Source: Carya illinoinensis
Taxonomy: Eukaryota; Streptophyta; Magnoliopsida; Fagales; Juglandaceae
Reading direction: 5' to 3'
NCBI RefSeq assembly: GCF_018687715.1
Contig: NC_056752.1
Location: 39,468,501 to 39,532,500, forward strand
Length of the DNA stretch: 64,000 nucleotides
The notes beneath the pieces are model-generated. The model was not told the DNA's origin, ran no database searches, and saw nothing but the letters and a program-made list of their open reading frames with translations. How positions within the stretch are numbered: position 1 is the stretch's first letter; each line of letters opens with the position of its first letter. Shown here piece after piece: positions 38,500-50,871 of the stretch. The translations under genes and the position numbers were made by a program.

Positions 38500-39564
38500 C
38501 GAATTCCTTATAGTGGCTTAACTCTAAAGATTATAATATTCTATATAGAAACAAAGTAAACGATGAATAAATAATAAACACAAAAATAAACAATCATAAT
38601 TTACATGTGATAATTCAAACTCGCATTTGTAATATCATTAACAGTTGTTTAAACCATTCTGCGACTCCTTTTTGGTTTATGTCATTTACTACCAATTCTT
38701 TGAGACATTAATATGGATTATTGAAATTGAAGATTACCAAATAATTTATAATGTCATATTTTGTTAAGGAGATTGCAATATTAATTAATAAATAATGACA
38801 ACTTACTTCAAGTGACTCTCTATCACAGAGCAATTGTTTAGCACATACAACTGAGTTTTCTCGAACTATCTTCCACATAAATTATAACCATGCGCTGCAC
38901 CAAGTGGACGTACATGTTGAAAAAACACAGAAAACTCATTTCGTTGTCTTGCTTGGTCAACATCAAAGTTTCTTTCCGGTCAATTAAACCTCATTTGAAC
39001 TCCATAGAAATATATTAGAATTGAATGTATGTCACTTATTGTCAATATGTGCTTCTGCAATTGATCATTCTGAGTAGGCCTTGTTACCTACGTTGCATTT
39101 CAACTTCCTAAAAACCGTTAAATGAGATACATCTATCTATACTAGACTAGTCTTGCAAGTCGAGTCTCACGCGAAAAATAAATATAAGTGAATTAACCAT
39201 GATGACGAATAATGACGATGGGTAAATACTCAACAACTTACACAATATTATAGAAATTTCTCATTCCATACTATCCAAAAATCTTACATTCAATATTCTA
39301 GCACATAAATTTTTAAAAAATTGACCCAACTCAGTCAAACCCACGCACACATCTCTCGTCAAGTACGAATAGATACCAACAACCAAGATACGTTGTAAAA
39401 ATACATGACAATAATGACTTTGTAATGTAGTAATTTCCAGTCATTTATTCGTACACACCTTATTAGATACTAGGCATTACTGTTCGGTAATTTAATCTTC
39501 ATTACTGGACAGACAACCCTCTAGCAAAGGAATTCAAGATAGGACTATTTTATTGAAGCTTTAG
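38500..39564. other. Transposon-like non-coding DNA
   Basis: No intact gene. The minus strand near 38990-38880 reads through pieces such as QRNEFSVFFQHVRPLGAAHG before stops. This looks like decayed coding sequence, but I could not assign a family. Confidence 0.3.
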
Positions 39565-40140
39565 GTAAAGATTTCCAACTTTCAGAATCTTCTCTGGGAG
39601 GGTTGTTCCCTTCCAGCTGTCTTTGTTGAACGCGGTTGGACACCAATCATAGACCAGAATGATGAAGGGAGGGATATTAGTTCATATATCGACATCGTAT
39701 ATGAGTTTTATAGAGAGTTTGATGGTGCCAGCCTAAATGACGAGGCATACACTATCTCAGTTGGGGGAGCGTCAATTACATTTTTAGTTGACACACTTGC
39801 CAATTTTATTGGTATCCGTCGATTCCTCAATGCATATCTGAATGTGGTGTCCATGGAGTCTACAGCTAAAGGTGATGGGGGACTCAATTGCCTCACTAAT
39901 CATAAGGTTTGGCAGTTGGTTGTTGGTCCAGATGTTCTTCCATATGATGGGACAAAGAACATCAAACAAATCGATTTATTTTCTTTCTTCAAAATTATGA
40001 ATTTAATTATCACCTACAACATTGATTCTCGGCAGCGCAAGACTGAGGTTGGCATGGATTGGATGAGGTTTATGATACGTGTCACTCGTGGGGTGCCTAT
40101 CAACTTAGTGAGTTATATATTCACTAGGATTCGATCATAG
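39565..40140 (+). pseudogene. Plant-transposon-protein domain fragment
   Basis: An open stretch of about 191 codons runs from after a TAG at 39562 to the TAG at 40138. It reads NLLWEGCSLPAVFVERGWTP early, FYREFDGASL with VGGASITFLVDTLANFIGIR in the middle, and FSFFKIMNLIITYNIDSRQR with FMIRVTRGVPINL near the end. This matches the layout of the putative plant transposon protein domain found beside many plant retroelements (a transposon-associated domain of unknown function). No start codon is obvious. Downstream reading at 40200-40620 is interrupted by stops, so it is treated as a remnant. Confidence 0.6.
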
Positions 40141-42111
40141 GCACAATACATTACGACGACTATATTGCTATTTGGGTTCCATTTGAGATCTTGATCACAT
40201 GATTTTTGCTAGTTGCAGGGTCCTACCATATATTGATGAGTGTGTTGAGGAGTCGATTGGACTGATCAACTCCTTGACCTTGTCACGTAGCACTAGACAC
40301 TCGAGATTTCATTTTCATGCTCCTATTATAGAGTCAACAGAGACTTAGGGAAATGCATACCTGAGAGATCATGGAGTATCGACCGGTAAGACATCCACAC
40401 AGGAGGCATCACGCACTACTATTCGTACAGAGATTACATATATAGTGCGTGCAGAGATCCACGCACAGACATCAAAGGTAATTAATGTAGTGCGTATGAA
40501 GATTTGAAGTGCCAGATCTGACTTACGTACAAAGATTGCTACCATCTCTGTGACTTAGGTGAGGATTGGTACTTGACTAACACAACTAGAGACACGCCCA
40601 GCTAGAGGATGTGGTTAGAGAGTTGGGTTCGTAGTAGTCTGTATCTTTTATTTACATTTTTTTGTTTTTTGTATGGACAATATTTTATATTTTGTAAAAG
40701 TAATTTAATTATTAATCTTTTTCTATTCTAAATTAATTATTGATTTATATTATATATATGAGAAATTCTATACAATCCCGAGTGGTGGACTGCGTGTGCA
40801 GTCCCATTAATGAATGTGGGTAAAATGGAAAAATCATCATTTTAAAAAGGATATTATTAAAAATGATATTATTGTAATTTTAATTTTTTTTAAACATAAT
40901 TATATGTACTTGCATGATCAGCAGTCCCCATTTGGGGACTATATATTATTCAAACGTAATGTAAAAGCATTTTTGCTAGATATTTTTACAATAAATTTCG
41001 ACCAAATATTGTGAGGCCCACTCCATTCCCACTAGATATTTCTGCAATAAATTTCCATCCAAATATTTTATTTTACATTCGAATAACAATTAACCAATAC
41101 GTTTGAAAGGTGTAATAATAATTTGTTCAAATGGTAAGTCAATGTCTTGCTGACTTTAGTGACTTAGCCTGCCAATTCCTCATTCAGTCCTATATAATAT
41201 CGATTAACATTGACGTTCGAACGATGTAGAAAGTTGTTCGAACGGTAAGTCAATGTCCTGCTAAATTTAGTCACTTAATGTACCAATTTCTCGTTCGGCC
41301 ATATCTAATATCCGTTCTGATGTTTATTTTATTACGTTTGAACATATATTTTATTAGGGACAAGATTTCTTGTCACTACCTATACCGTTGGAACAAAAAC
41401 TTATTGTTCGAATGGTTAACAACTTCCTTCATTTTTTAGGGACGAATTTTGAATTTTGTCCCTACAACTTGTTTTTTGTTACAATTTTTATTTCATCACA
41501 AAAAAAAAAAAAAAAACTAGTCCAAAAATCTCCTCCAAAAATATATTTTGGTATGTTTACCCCAATATTAATATTTCTTAATTATTTCACCCGTCCATGT
41601 GAAGACTTTTTTCTAATCTCAATTTTCAAAAAGAAATGTTTAGCCTACAAAAAGATCTTATATATTAAAATAACTTCAGAAAGTAAAAATGTATGTCAGA
41701 TTGTGAAGTGGATTTGAACTCTTGCATGTATCGAGTCATATTATTTTATAAGTTATTTTTATAAATTAATAGAAAAATACTTTTCATTCCCATATAGTTT
41801 TTTGCAACAAAAACAAGCTCAATACAATAAATAGGGACTTTTCCCACAAGTTTTTTTTTTCCAAGACAGACGATCGTGGCTAATAGTGTTCAATTGACAC
41901 AAAAAATGTTCATGGAAAAAAACATGCCTTTTACCACGAGATCAAGTTAGTCAATATAATTTTGTGGTAAAAGGAATTAATGTGACAGCTCGCTCCCTTT
42001 TAAATTATGGATCGTAAAACCTCCTAGATCTTGGAGACAAATCCAAAGCATCCATGAAACTACTGCTCTTATTACTATTACACAACTATTGTACACACAT
42101 ATATATATATA
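40141..42111. other. Intergenic repeat-rich DNA with CACTA-like inverted motifs
   Basis: No gene. The stretch 41088-41207 is repeated in diverged form at 41211-41330 (shared phrase GGTAAGTCAATGTC). An inverted motif TAGGGACGAATTTTGAATTTTGTCCCTA (described by its arms AGGGACGAATT and AATTTTGTCCCT) lies near 41442-41468. An 11-base perfect inverted repeat CCTTTTACCAC/GTGGTAAAAGG spans 41927-41974. Such motifs are common in subterminal regions of plant CACTA elements. Confidence 0.45.
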
Positions 42112-42758
42112 TGTTAGGGTGAATACCAAAAATCACAGCGGAATATTTTTTTACCCTTTTGATGTGTAAATTAAATTAATAATCTAGTAAATATAAACTC
42201 ACAAGCAAGACACAAACCCTCTAATGCGAAGGGAAAAACCACGGGACCTAGTCTAGTTATACTTCCACTATCAACGACAATGAGGTTACAGATTGTCTTC
42301 TCTAGAATAATATCTAGAGACTACCAATACATCAAGAATATCTATATTCTTGCTTCAACACAAAATCATCACCATACAAATGGAAAACCACAAGAGTGAT
42401 AAGAAAGACTTCACCAAGTAAGTTTTGTAGAGGATAGATGAAGATAAATCTCAGCAATTGGCACCAACCAAAATGAAACTGTCGACATCATGAGCAACAT
42501 ATTGAAATTTAATCAAAATCAGACCACGGATGATCTCTCAAAATGTCTGATGAAAGTATGAAGAAAAACAATCCTCGTACATGCATGCACGATTTTTCTC
42601 CTTTTTTCTCCCGTCTTTTCCTTTTCTCACTTTTTCTTTTCCTACCAAGTACACCTCTTTTCAGCTGCCACTCTCATTTATACATATATGTATGACAAGC
42701 AAAATTACAAGTATACCTTTGTCATAATTTCCCTCACATGGAGGGACTCACCACAACA
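42112..42758 (-). repeat. 3' LTR of the decayed copia element
   Basis: Plus-strand start TGTTAGGGTGAATACCAAAA, end CACCACAACA. Direct repeat of 46766-47427. Confidence 0.9.
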
Positions 42759-42759
42759 A

Positions 42760-45700
42760 ATCTCCCCCTCTCGACTATGTGAGAGGTTCCACTAAACCTG
42801 CTTTTGCTTTCCATACTTCAAGTTTTTGCATAGGTAGTGGTTTTGTCATATTATCTAATCTATTTTCATTAGTATGAATTTTTTCAATTTGTAACAACTT
42901 CATCTCCAATAGATTACGAATACAGTGATACCTCACATCAATATGCTTGGATCTTGAATGAAAGGTTGAGTTCTTGCTGAGATGGATAGCACTCTGACTG
43001 TCATAGTAGAGAATATACTTCTCTTATTTCTGACCCAATTCTTCTAAGAATTTCTTCATCCATAGCAACTCTTTACTAGCTTCAGCTATGGTAATATAGT
43101 CAACCCCTATGGTAGATAGAGCAACACATTTCTACAGTTTGGATTGCCAGGATACAGCTCCCCTTGAATAAGTAATCATGTACCTAGAAGTGGACTTTTT
43201 GAGATTAATATCTCTAGCCATATCTGCATCTGTAAACCCATCAAGCATAGGCTTACCATTTCCAAAGAACAAACACACATTGGAAGTACCTCTGAGATAC
43301 ATGAGAATCCATTTCACAACTCCAACAACATGAGCGATATCGGGTCTTGTGCACAGCATGACATACATTAAACTACCCACAGCTGATGGATACGACACAT
43401 TCTACATTTCTTGTTTATCTTTCTCACTTGTAGGACTCTGCTTTGAACTTAGCTTCAAATGACCTACAAGTGGAGAACATACTGGTTTTGCCTTACCTAT
43501 GTTGAATCTGTTTAATACCTTCTCAATATAACTCTCTTGAGATAGCCACAACTTGCCATTATTTCTATCACGAGAGATCTTTATACCAAGAATCTGTTTT
43601 GCAGGGCCTAAGTCTTTCATAGCCAAAGACTTACTCAATCTCTTTTCAATTTATTAATTTTTTCAGAATCACAACTAACAATCAATATGTCATCCACATA
43701 TAGCAAGAGAATAAAAAATTCATCTTCAAAAAACTTTTTAACAAATACACATAGATCATAAGTAGTTTTATCATACCCGTGCTCAATCATAAAAGCATCA
43801 AACTTCTTGTACGATTGTCGAGGTGCCTCCTTGAGTCCATATAAACTCTTTTCCAGTCAACACACAAAATGATCTTTTCCCTTTGCTATGAACCCCTCTA
43901 GTTGCTCCATATATACTTCTTCCTCTAAATTACCATAGAGGAAAGCAGTTTTCACATCAAGTTGCTCAATTTCTAAGTTCATACTGGCAGCCAAGCCCAA
44001 AACAACTATGATAAAGACATTTTTACTATGGGTAAAAAAATTCTTCAAAATCAATGCCTTTCCTCTGACAAAATCCCTTCACACCAAATGTGCCTTGTAC
44101 CTTAGTTGTGATTTGTTTGGCTCCGTCTTCAATCTGAAAATCCATTTATCCTTCAATACTGTTTTACCCTTAGGTAGTTCTACCAGTTTATAGGTATGGT
44201 TTTCTTGCAAGGATTTCATCTCTTCTTGCATAGCTCTCAACCACTCATCTTTCTGATCATATTGCATGGCCTCTTGATAACATTCTGGCTCTCCTCCATT
44301 AGAAAGTAAAACATACTCAGCAGCAGGAAATCTAGTGGAAGGTTTATGCTCTCTAGTTGATATTCTTAATTGATTTTCTATAGGTTGTTATGAAGGAGAT
44401 CCCTCTACTTGTTGATCTGATCCCATGTCATCAATTTTAGGTTCACCTCTTTCAACAGTATCAGCCTGTTCTTCTAATGCATCTTCCCCATGTTCATCAT
44501 GTATCACAGAAGAAGGAAAGACTCAATCCATATCAACAAGTCCTTCATTTAGAAATTCATGCTTCTTCTGACTCACATCTTCAATGGTTTGATCTTCAAA
44601 GAAAACAACATCTTTTCTTCTCTAAATTTTATTCTTAACTGGATCCCACAATCTGTAACCACATTCCTCATCTGCATAACCCAGGAAGATGCACTGCTTG
44701 GATTTTGCTAACAAGTTTAGACCTCTTATATTTAGGAATATGAACAAATGCTATGCAACCGAACACTCTCAAATGCTCAAGAGAAATATCTTTTCTGGTC
44801 CAAACTTTTTCAGGAATGTCACCATCCAAAGGAACTGAAGGAGAAAGGTTGATCAAGTCAATTGCTGTCCTCACTGCCTCACCCCAAAAAGAATTAGGCA
44901 ATTTTGCATGAGAGAGCATACACTTGATTCTTTCACAAATTATTCTGTTCATTCTCTTTGCTACACCATTTTGCTGTGGTGTCTTAGCAACTGTTTTCTC
45001 AAGCCTTATTTCGTGACTTCTGCAGTATTCTTCAAATAGTCCTCTGTACTCACCTCCATTATTTGCTCGAACTTATTTCAAATGTCTTCCGGTTTCTCTT
45101 TCAACTTTCACATGTAGTATCTTAAACACATCTAGCATCTGATCTTTAGTTTCAATAGAAAAGCCTACACTTTTCTAGAATGATCATCAATAAAAGTGAT
45201 ATAATGCATCACCAAGACTTTTAGCATTCATAGTGCAAACATCAATATGAAACAAATCAAGAATGTCACTCCTTCTAGAAGGAGAAATTTCTTAAAAGAA
45301 TTTCTTTGTTGGGATTCTTTGTTGCTTTCCCATAAGACAATAAGTACAAGGTATTAGTTGCGTACCTTTGATATTGGATAGAACTTGCTTCTTTGTGAGA
45401 ATCTGAAGTCCTTTCTCATTAATGTGGCCAAGCCTCTTATGCCATAACTCAGTGGAGATTTCATTCTCAACAACAATAACATCACCCTTGATGAATCTTG
45501 CATCTGTCTTGTAGAGAGTGTTGACCTTCCTTCCTTTTGCTAGAACAAGAGAGCCTTTATTAAGTTTCTACTTTCCATCTCCAAGATGATTATAGTAGCC
45601 TTCATCATCCAATTTTTCAATTGAAATCAAGTTAAAATGCATATCAAGAACATGCTTGACATTTTTGAGAAGCAATTTGCACCCAATGTTAGTTTCCAAT

Positions 45701-46710
45701 TGCACATCTCCGATGCACACAATCTAACACTTTGCTTCATTTCTCATCCTAACCCAACCAAAGTCACTATTGGAATAGGAAGAGAAGAAATATCTAAGTG
45801 GGGTAATATGAAAAGAAACTGTAGTATCAATTACCAAGTATAATCTTGACAAGCAATATTAACATGAGTATTATCACAAACAATGAACACATTAGTATTA
45901 GGTACAACTGCTGCAGTTTCTTTTTCTTCTTTCAGCTCTTCATTTTTTTCAACTGTTCCTTTTTAAACTTCCTGCACTCTTTCTTCATTTGCCCAAGCTT
46001 ACCACAGTGAAAACAGTTTATTCCTCTTCTTGAAGTGGACTTTCCTCTTGCCTTGTCACCATTGTTATCACCATAAGGTTTTCTTCTTTTACTCCTCCTT
46101 CACTTTTCTGTAACAAGTGCCTCTAAATGAGAAGGAATGCCATGCTCTTTTCTTCTTGCCTCTTCATTGAACATGCTATCTTTCACCATACTTATAGTCA
46201 TTACACCATCGGGCGCATAATTACTGAGAGACACAACCAAAGTTTTCCAATTGTTTGGCAAAGAACTCAACAAAAGTAAAGATTGAACTTCATCATCCAA
46301 GACAAGTTTCATGGTAGACAACTCATTCAATAATTCTTGAAAATTATTAAGATGCTCTGCAACACTTTGTCCGTCCTTGTATTTTAAAGTCACAAGCCTT
46401 CTTATCATAAAAGCTTTGTTTTGTGTAGTCTTTTGCTCATAAAGACTTTCTAATTTCATCCAGAGATTGTAAGCATCTACTTCATTAGCTATATGATCGA
46501 AGACACTTTGGTCAACCCATTATTTGATATGACCATTACTTTCCTGTTTAATTTCTTCCACTCATCATTAGTTTTCCTTTTTGGTTTAACACTGGCTAAA
46601 TCAATAGGCTCAGATAACTCTTTGCAATATAGAACATCCTCCATCCTTGTCTTCCAAATTGAGTAATTAGAAGAAGTGAGTTTGATCATACTACTATATG
46701 AATCCTCCAT
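42760..46710 (-). pseudogene. Ty1/copia gag-pol polyprotein, broken
   Basis: Gag starts MEDSYSSMIKLTSSNYSIWK at 46710 and breaks at about 46489. It resumes at 46459 (KLESLYEQKTTQNKAFMIRR). The zinc knuckle CFHCGKLGQMKKEC is near 46015-45970. The protease region near 45835 reads VIDTTVSFH, where the active-site DSGAS is lost. Integrase pieces cover about 45470-44668 (including ERIKCMLSHAKLPNSFWGEA). RT runs about 44267-43402 ([40 protein letters not shown]). RNase H starts about 43398 (SAVGSLMYVMLCTRPDIAHV). In the RNase H block the usual SRYMSNPGKxHWEA segment after the HVVGVV motif is missing, a deletion. Several stops and frameshifts make it non-functional. Confidence 0.88.
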
Positions 46711-46765
46711 ATTTAATTCACACCGATAATTAACGAAATAATCAACTTGAGCTCTGGTACCACTT

Positions 46766-47427
46766 TGTTAGGGTGAACACCAAAAATCATAGTGAAATAT
46801 TTTTCTACCCTTTCGATGTGTAAATTAAATTAATAATCTAGTAAATATAAACTCACAAGCAAGACAAAGAATTTTTATGTGGAAAACCCTCCAATGCCAA
46901 GGAAAAAACTATGGGACCTAATCCAGTTAAACTTCCATTATCAACAATAATGAGGTTATAGATTGTCTTCTCTAGAACAATATCTAGAGGCTACCAATAC
47001 ATCAAGAATATCTATATTCTTGCTTCAACAGAAAATCATCACCATACAGATAGAAAACCACAAGAATGACAAGAAAGACTTCACCAAGTAAGTATTTCTA
47101 AAGGACAGATGAAGATTAATCTCAGCGATCGGCACCAATCAAATAAAGCTATTGACATCACGAGCAACATATTGAAATTTCATCAAAATCAAACCACGAA
47201 TGATCTCTCAAAATGTCTGATGAAAGTATGAAGAAAAACAATTCTCGTACATGCACACATGGTTTTTTTCCTTTTTTCTCCCGTCTTTTCCTTTTCTCAC
47301 TTTTTCTTTTCCTGCCAAGTACACCTCTTTTCAGTCGCCACTCCCATTTATACATGTGTGTATGACAAGTAAAATTACAAGTATGCCATTGTCATAATTT
47401 TCGTCACATGGAGGGACCCACCACAAC
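46766..47427 (-). repeat. 5' LTR of the decayed copia element
   Basis: Plus-strand start TGTTAGGGTGAACACCAAAA. The end CACCACAAC runs straight into a TA microsatellite, so the last base is uncertain. It carries a 27-base piece (AATTTTTATGTGGAAAACCC and so on, about 46866-46890) that is absent or changed in the other LTR. Confidence 0.88.
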
Positions 47428-47704
47428 TATATATATATAGAACACAACTTCCATATCCGTTAGATTGTGAGAGAGGCCAACCCATCATCTTTTTCTATGA
47501 CATGATCGAGTACGCATGAAGTGGCGAGATGGTGAGAGGTCGGCAGGACAGAGGGAGGCAGCAAAATACTAAATGGCCAAAGAGGCTAATTTTGAAACGA
47601 AAAACATCATTCATATTCAGGCAATTAATTTTGATAATCATGTACATGTATTTTTTTCTTGAAAAAGAAAATGATCAGAAGTTGATGACAAACAAAATAT
47701 TCTT

Positions 47705-48411
47705 TGTGAGGGTGGTAAAATCCCAGGGCCCAACCCAGCCTACCTAGTTGGGTGCTAGAAGATAAGAGGGGACAAGATGTAAGAGGAGGCATGGGATGTC
47801 AGGAAGCGACGAGAAGATAGAAAGCAGGGTGAGGGGGTGTCAGGGGGGCATTTAAAAAGGAAAAGCTCTCTTTGTGAGAGGAGGCATGGGGTGTCAGGAA
47901 TGGATGGGAAGACAGAAAGTAGGGTAAGGGGGTGTCACGGGGTCATTTAAAAGGGAAAAGCTCTCTCTCTGTGGTCTCTCTCTCTCTCTCTCTCTCTCTA
48001 CTTCTTCTTCTCCTTCAACTCCACTTTCAAGCTCCAGACCAAAGGCTCCAGCGTAGGGATTCTCCTCCAGTAAATATATATTCAGAGCCATTATTATACA
48101 GTGAGGCATAAGAGATCATGAGAGACTGTAAACAAGAACCGTAATATTATAGTAAATTTCCTTTCTCCAAACCCGTGGACGTAGGCCTAGTACTGAATCA
48201 TGTAAATCCTTGTGTTCAATTCTCTCTATTTTCTCTGCACTTGCTTTTTATTCATTGACATGTATGCAAGCACGCACCGACACCGTATGGCTTCGCCGAA
48301 ACACTACCGGGAGGCCCAAACAATACTGATATAGGCCCGGATCGTGTCAGTGGGCCGGAAATGACTCTTTGTCTCCCTCTGGTCTGTTGATCGATTTTTA
48401 CATTGTCAATA
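47705..48411 (+). repeat. Left LTR of the non-autonomous element
   Basis: Direct repeat of 50872-51531. It contains its own tandem duplication of about 95 bases (47783-47878 and 47879-47973; phrase GAGGAGGCATGGGRTGTCAG) and a CT microsatellite at about 47976-47999. This accounts for its greater length. Confidence 0.88.
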
Positions 48412-48566
48412 GTGGCTCCGTCTGCGGGATTCGATTTTCCCTTTTGGTTAGAGGTGGGAGAAGGATGATTTTTCGGCACACTGAATATTTACCGGATGAG
48501 CAGATGACGCCCTCCCAGATGAGTATTCTTACACTTTTAATTTTACATTTACGAAAAGTATGCAGG

Positions 48567-49010
48567 TGCTCAGGGCTTTGCCCTTCAGGGCTCTGCCCCT
48601 CATGGCTCGGGACTCAGGGCTCTGTCCCTCAAGGCTTGAGACTCTGGGATCTGCCCCTCAGGGCTTAGGACTCGGGACTTGGGCTCTACCCTCGAGCTCC
48701 ACCCTCAGGGCTCGGCACTCGGGCTTTGCCCTCAAGGGCTCCACCCTCAGGACTTTGCGCTAGAGCCCCACCCTTAGGGATGGGGACTCGGGACTCAGGG
48801 CTTTGCCCCTTAGGACTCCGGCCTCAGGGCTCCACCCTCAGGACTCGAGCTCCACCCTTAAGGCTCAGGATTTAGGGCTCTACCCTCAGGACTCTGCCCT
48901 CGAGACTCAGGCTCCACCCTTAGGGCTCTGCCCTTCAGGGCCTGGGACTTGGGCTCCGCCCTCAGGACTCCACCCTCAGGACTCCACCTTCAGGGCTCCA
49001 TCCCTCAAGA
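48567..49010. repeat. Tandem array A, degenerate unit of about 28-30 bases
   Basis: Repeats of CAGGGCTCTGCCCCTCAGGA-like phrases alternating with CTCGGGACT. Unit length varies. It is GC-rich, unlike the surrounding genome. Open frames across it are compositional. Confidence 0.8.
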
Positions 49011-49339
49011 AAATCCTTTCGGCTTGGGCTTGGGACAGTACAATGGCACTTGCCCGTTATCCTTCCACTACCAGGAGCGAGAGTAGTTGCTACTCTATGA
49101 AACTTGCCTCACAGTAGAGGGGAGGAAAAGGAATAGGAGTGAGAAGGCGGAGAAATCACGGCCCACAGTGGACAATTCTTCGATCAAGGCAAACAGATCG
49201 ACTACAGTGGCTAACGTCCCTCCAGTTAGTCTACGTTGCAATTTGTGTGAATTTATTTCTACTAATCACTTCATGTAGTGTAGAACATTGGCCACATGTG
49301 GCTTGCACTCTGATGGAACAATTCAGCATGAGCAAGCAC

Positions 49340-49995
49340 CTTTGCCCAGCAAAGCCGAGTCCCTAGACTGGCAACCCCCCGCCCAACAAAGTCGAGTCCT
49401 TAGACTCACATCCAATTGCGGGGTAAGGCCAAATCCCTAAACTAGCAGACCCCCACCGAGTCCCTATACTAGCATCCATCGGCGGGGTAAGACCAAGTCC
49501 CTAGACTGGCAGACCCCCGCCCAACAAAGCCGAGTCCCTAAACTAGCATCCAGCTACAGGGTAAGGCCAAGTCCCTAGAATGGCAGCCCTCCGCCCAACA
49601 AAACCGAGTTCTTAGACCCGCATCCAACTACGAGGTAAGGCCAGGTCCCTAGACTAGTAGACCCCCGCCCAACAAAGCTGAGTCCTTAGATTCTCCGAGT
49701 CCCTAAACTCACATCTAGCTGCGGGGTAAGGCCAAGTCCCTAAACTGGCTGACCCCTACCCAACAAAGCCGAGTCCCTAAACTTGTATCGAGTTGTGGGG
49801 TAAGACCAAGTCCCTAAACTAGCAGCCCCCCGTCCAATAAAGCTGAGTCCCTAGACTCACATCAAATTACGGGGTAAGGCCAAGTCCCTAGACTGGCAGC
49901 CTCTCGCCCAACAAAGCTGAGTCCCTAAACTCGCATCTAGCTGCGGGGTAAGGCCAAGTCCTTAAATTGGCAGCTCCCAAAGTCGAGTCCCTAGA
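49340..49995. repeat. Tandem array B, unit of about 73 bases, eight or more copies
   Basis: The anchor GGGGTAAGGCCAAGTCCCTA recurs near 49420, 49486, 49559, 49631, 49724, 49797, 49871 and 49944, so spacing is mostly 72-74 bases. Each unit also contains CCCGCCCAACAAAGCCGAGT. Copies differ by point changes and one longer spacer. Confidence 0.88.
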
Positions 49996-50289
49996 CTTGC
50001 CATGCTTAGTCACGCTCAAGCCATAACCACTACCAGTGGGTTGCCTCCAGGAACAAGCCTTCGGAGTTAGCGAGCCTCCGAGCTCCACAATCGCCTTGCA
50101 TGGGTTACCTTTGGGAACGGGTCGACAGGCCTGGCAACCGCTTAAGGTGGACCTAGGGTTGATGTGCCCACTGACCACCTTACGTGGGTTATTTCATGCA
50201 AACTCCAACACTAAAAATGAAATGGAAACAAAGTCACAAAAATAGCATTCATTTTCCTTCAACAATAAACATACGACAGATGCACAGCC

Positions 50290-50720
50290 AAGTTACGCAC
50301 GTTGTGCGGTCGAGCCAGCTTCCAGCCACACCTGAGGTTTGCACTCGCACATTGCGCAGTGGAGCTAGCCTCCCACTGCCTCCTAGCTCCGCACTTACCC
50401 GTTGCATAGTCAAGCCAGCCTCCCACCACACCTGAGCTTCGCGCTCGCAAGTTGCGCAGTCGAGCCATCCTCCCACCGCCTTCGAGCTTTGCGCTCACAC
50501 GTTGCATGGTCGAGCCATCCACTTGCCGCACCCGAGCTCCACCCTCGCACGTTGCATGGTTGAGCTAGCCTCCTACCACCTCCGAGCTCTGTGATCACAC
50601 ATTGCACGGTCGGGCTAGCCTCCTGCCACCTTCGGGCTTTGCGCTCACACATTGTGCGATCGAGCCAGCCTCCCGCCACCTCCGAGCTCTGCGCTCGCAC
50701 GTTGCATGGTCGCACACACC
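50290..50720. repeat. Tandem array C, unit of about 50 bases, eight to nine copies
   Basis: The phrase CGTTGCATGGTCGAGCCAGC and variants recur at close to 50-base steps (near 50299, 50350, 50400, 50452, 50500, 50550, 50600, 50651 and 50701), each followed by CCTCCxGCCxCCTCCGAGCT. Unrelated in sequence to arrays A and B. Confidence 0.88.
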
Positions 50721-50871
50721 TCCCAGCTAAATTCACTCTTGGAGGCATTTACCGCTTAACACAGGAAGAATATTTTGTTTTCTTACTGACGAATTCTATT
50801 GTATATTTTTTCTCTAACAGATTCTCAAGGTCTTTTGTTAGCATTGGTCGCCCGTAAGAATTGCAAGGTAC

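Larger units (their letters stand above)
42112..47427 (-). mobile_element. Ty1/copia LTR retrotransposon, decayed
   Basis: LTRs are 46766-47427 (5' in element orientation) and 42112-42758 (3'). They match closely over about 650 bases. The primer binding site on the minus strand reads TGGTACCAGAGC next to the 5' LTR (46747-46762 region), an initiator Met tRNA type with one change. A polypurine tract GAGAGGGGGAGATT lies just inside the 3' LTR (42759-42775). Both ends lie in TA repeats, so a target duplication cannot be read reliably. Domains in order on the minus strand: gag, zinc knuckle, protease, integrase, reverse transcriptase, RNase H, which is the copia order. Confidence 0.9.

Noticed and set aside
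41360..41395. GACAAGATTTCTTGTC considered as the opposite CACTA end
   Set aside because: The order of bases is not the inverse of CACTTCAAGAAAA and no 3-base duplication fits.
48560..49117. Leu/Pro/Ser-rich open frames on the plus strand
   Set aside because: A product of GC-rich array A, with repeated short phrases rather than a protein.
49340..50720. Repeat-spacer look suggestive of a CRISPR array
   Set aside because: The repeats are head-to-tail tandem units without unique spacers, inside a plant LTR element.
50249..50748. Overlapping Cys/Trp/Arg-rich open frames on the minus strand
   Set aside because: They follow the 50-base tandem array in three frames; no domain and no independent coding signal.
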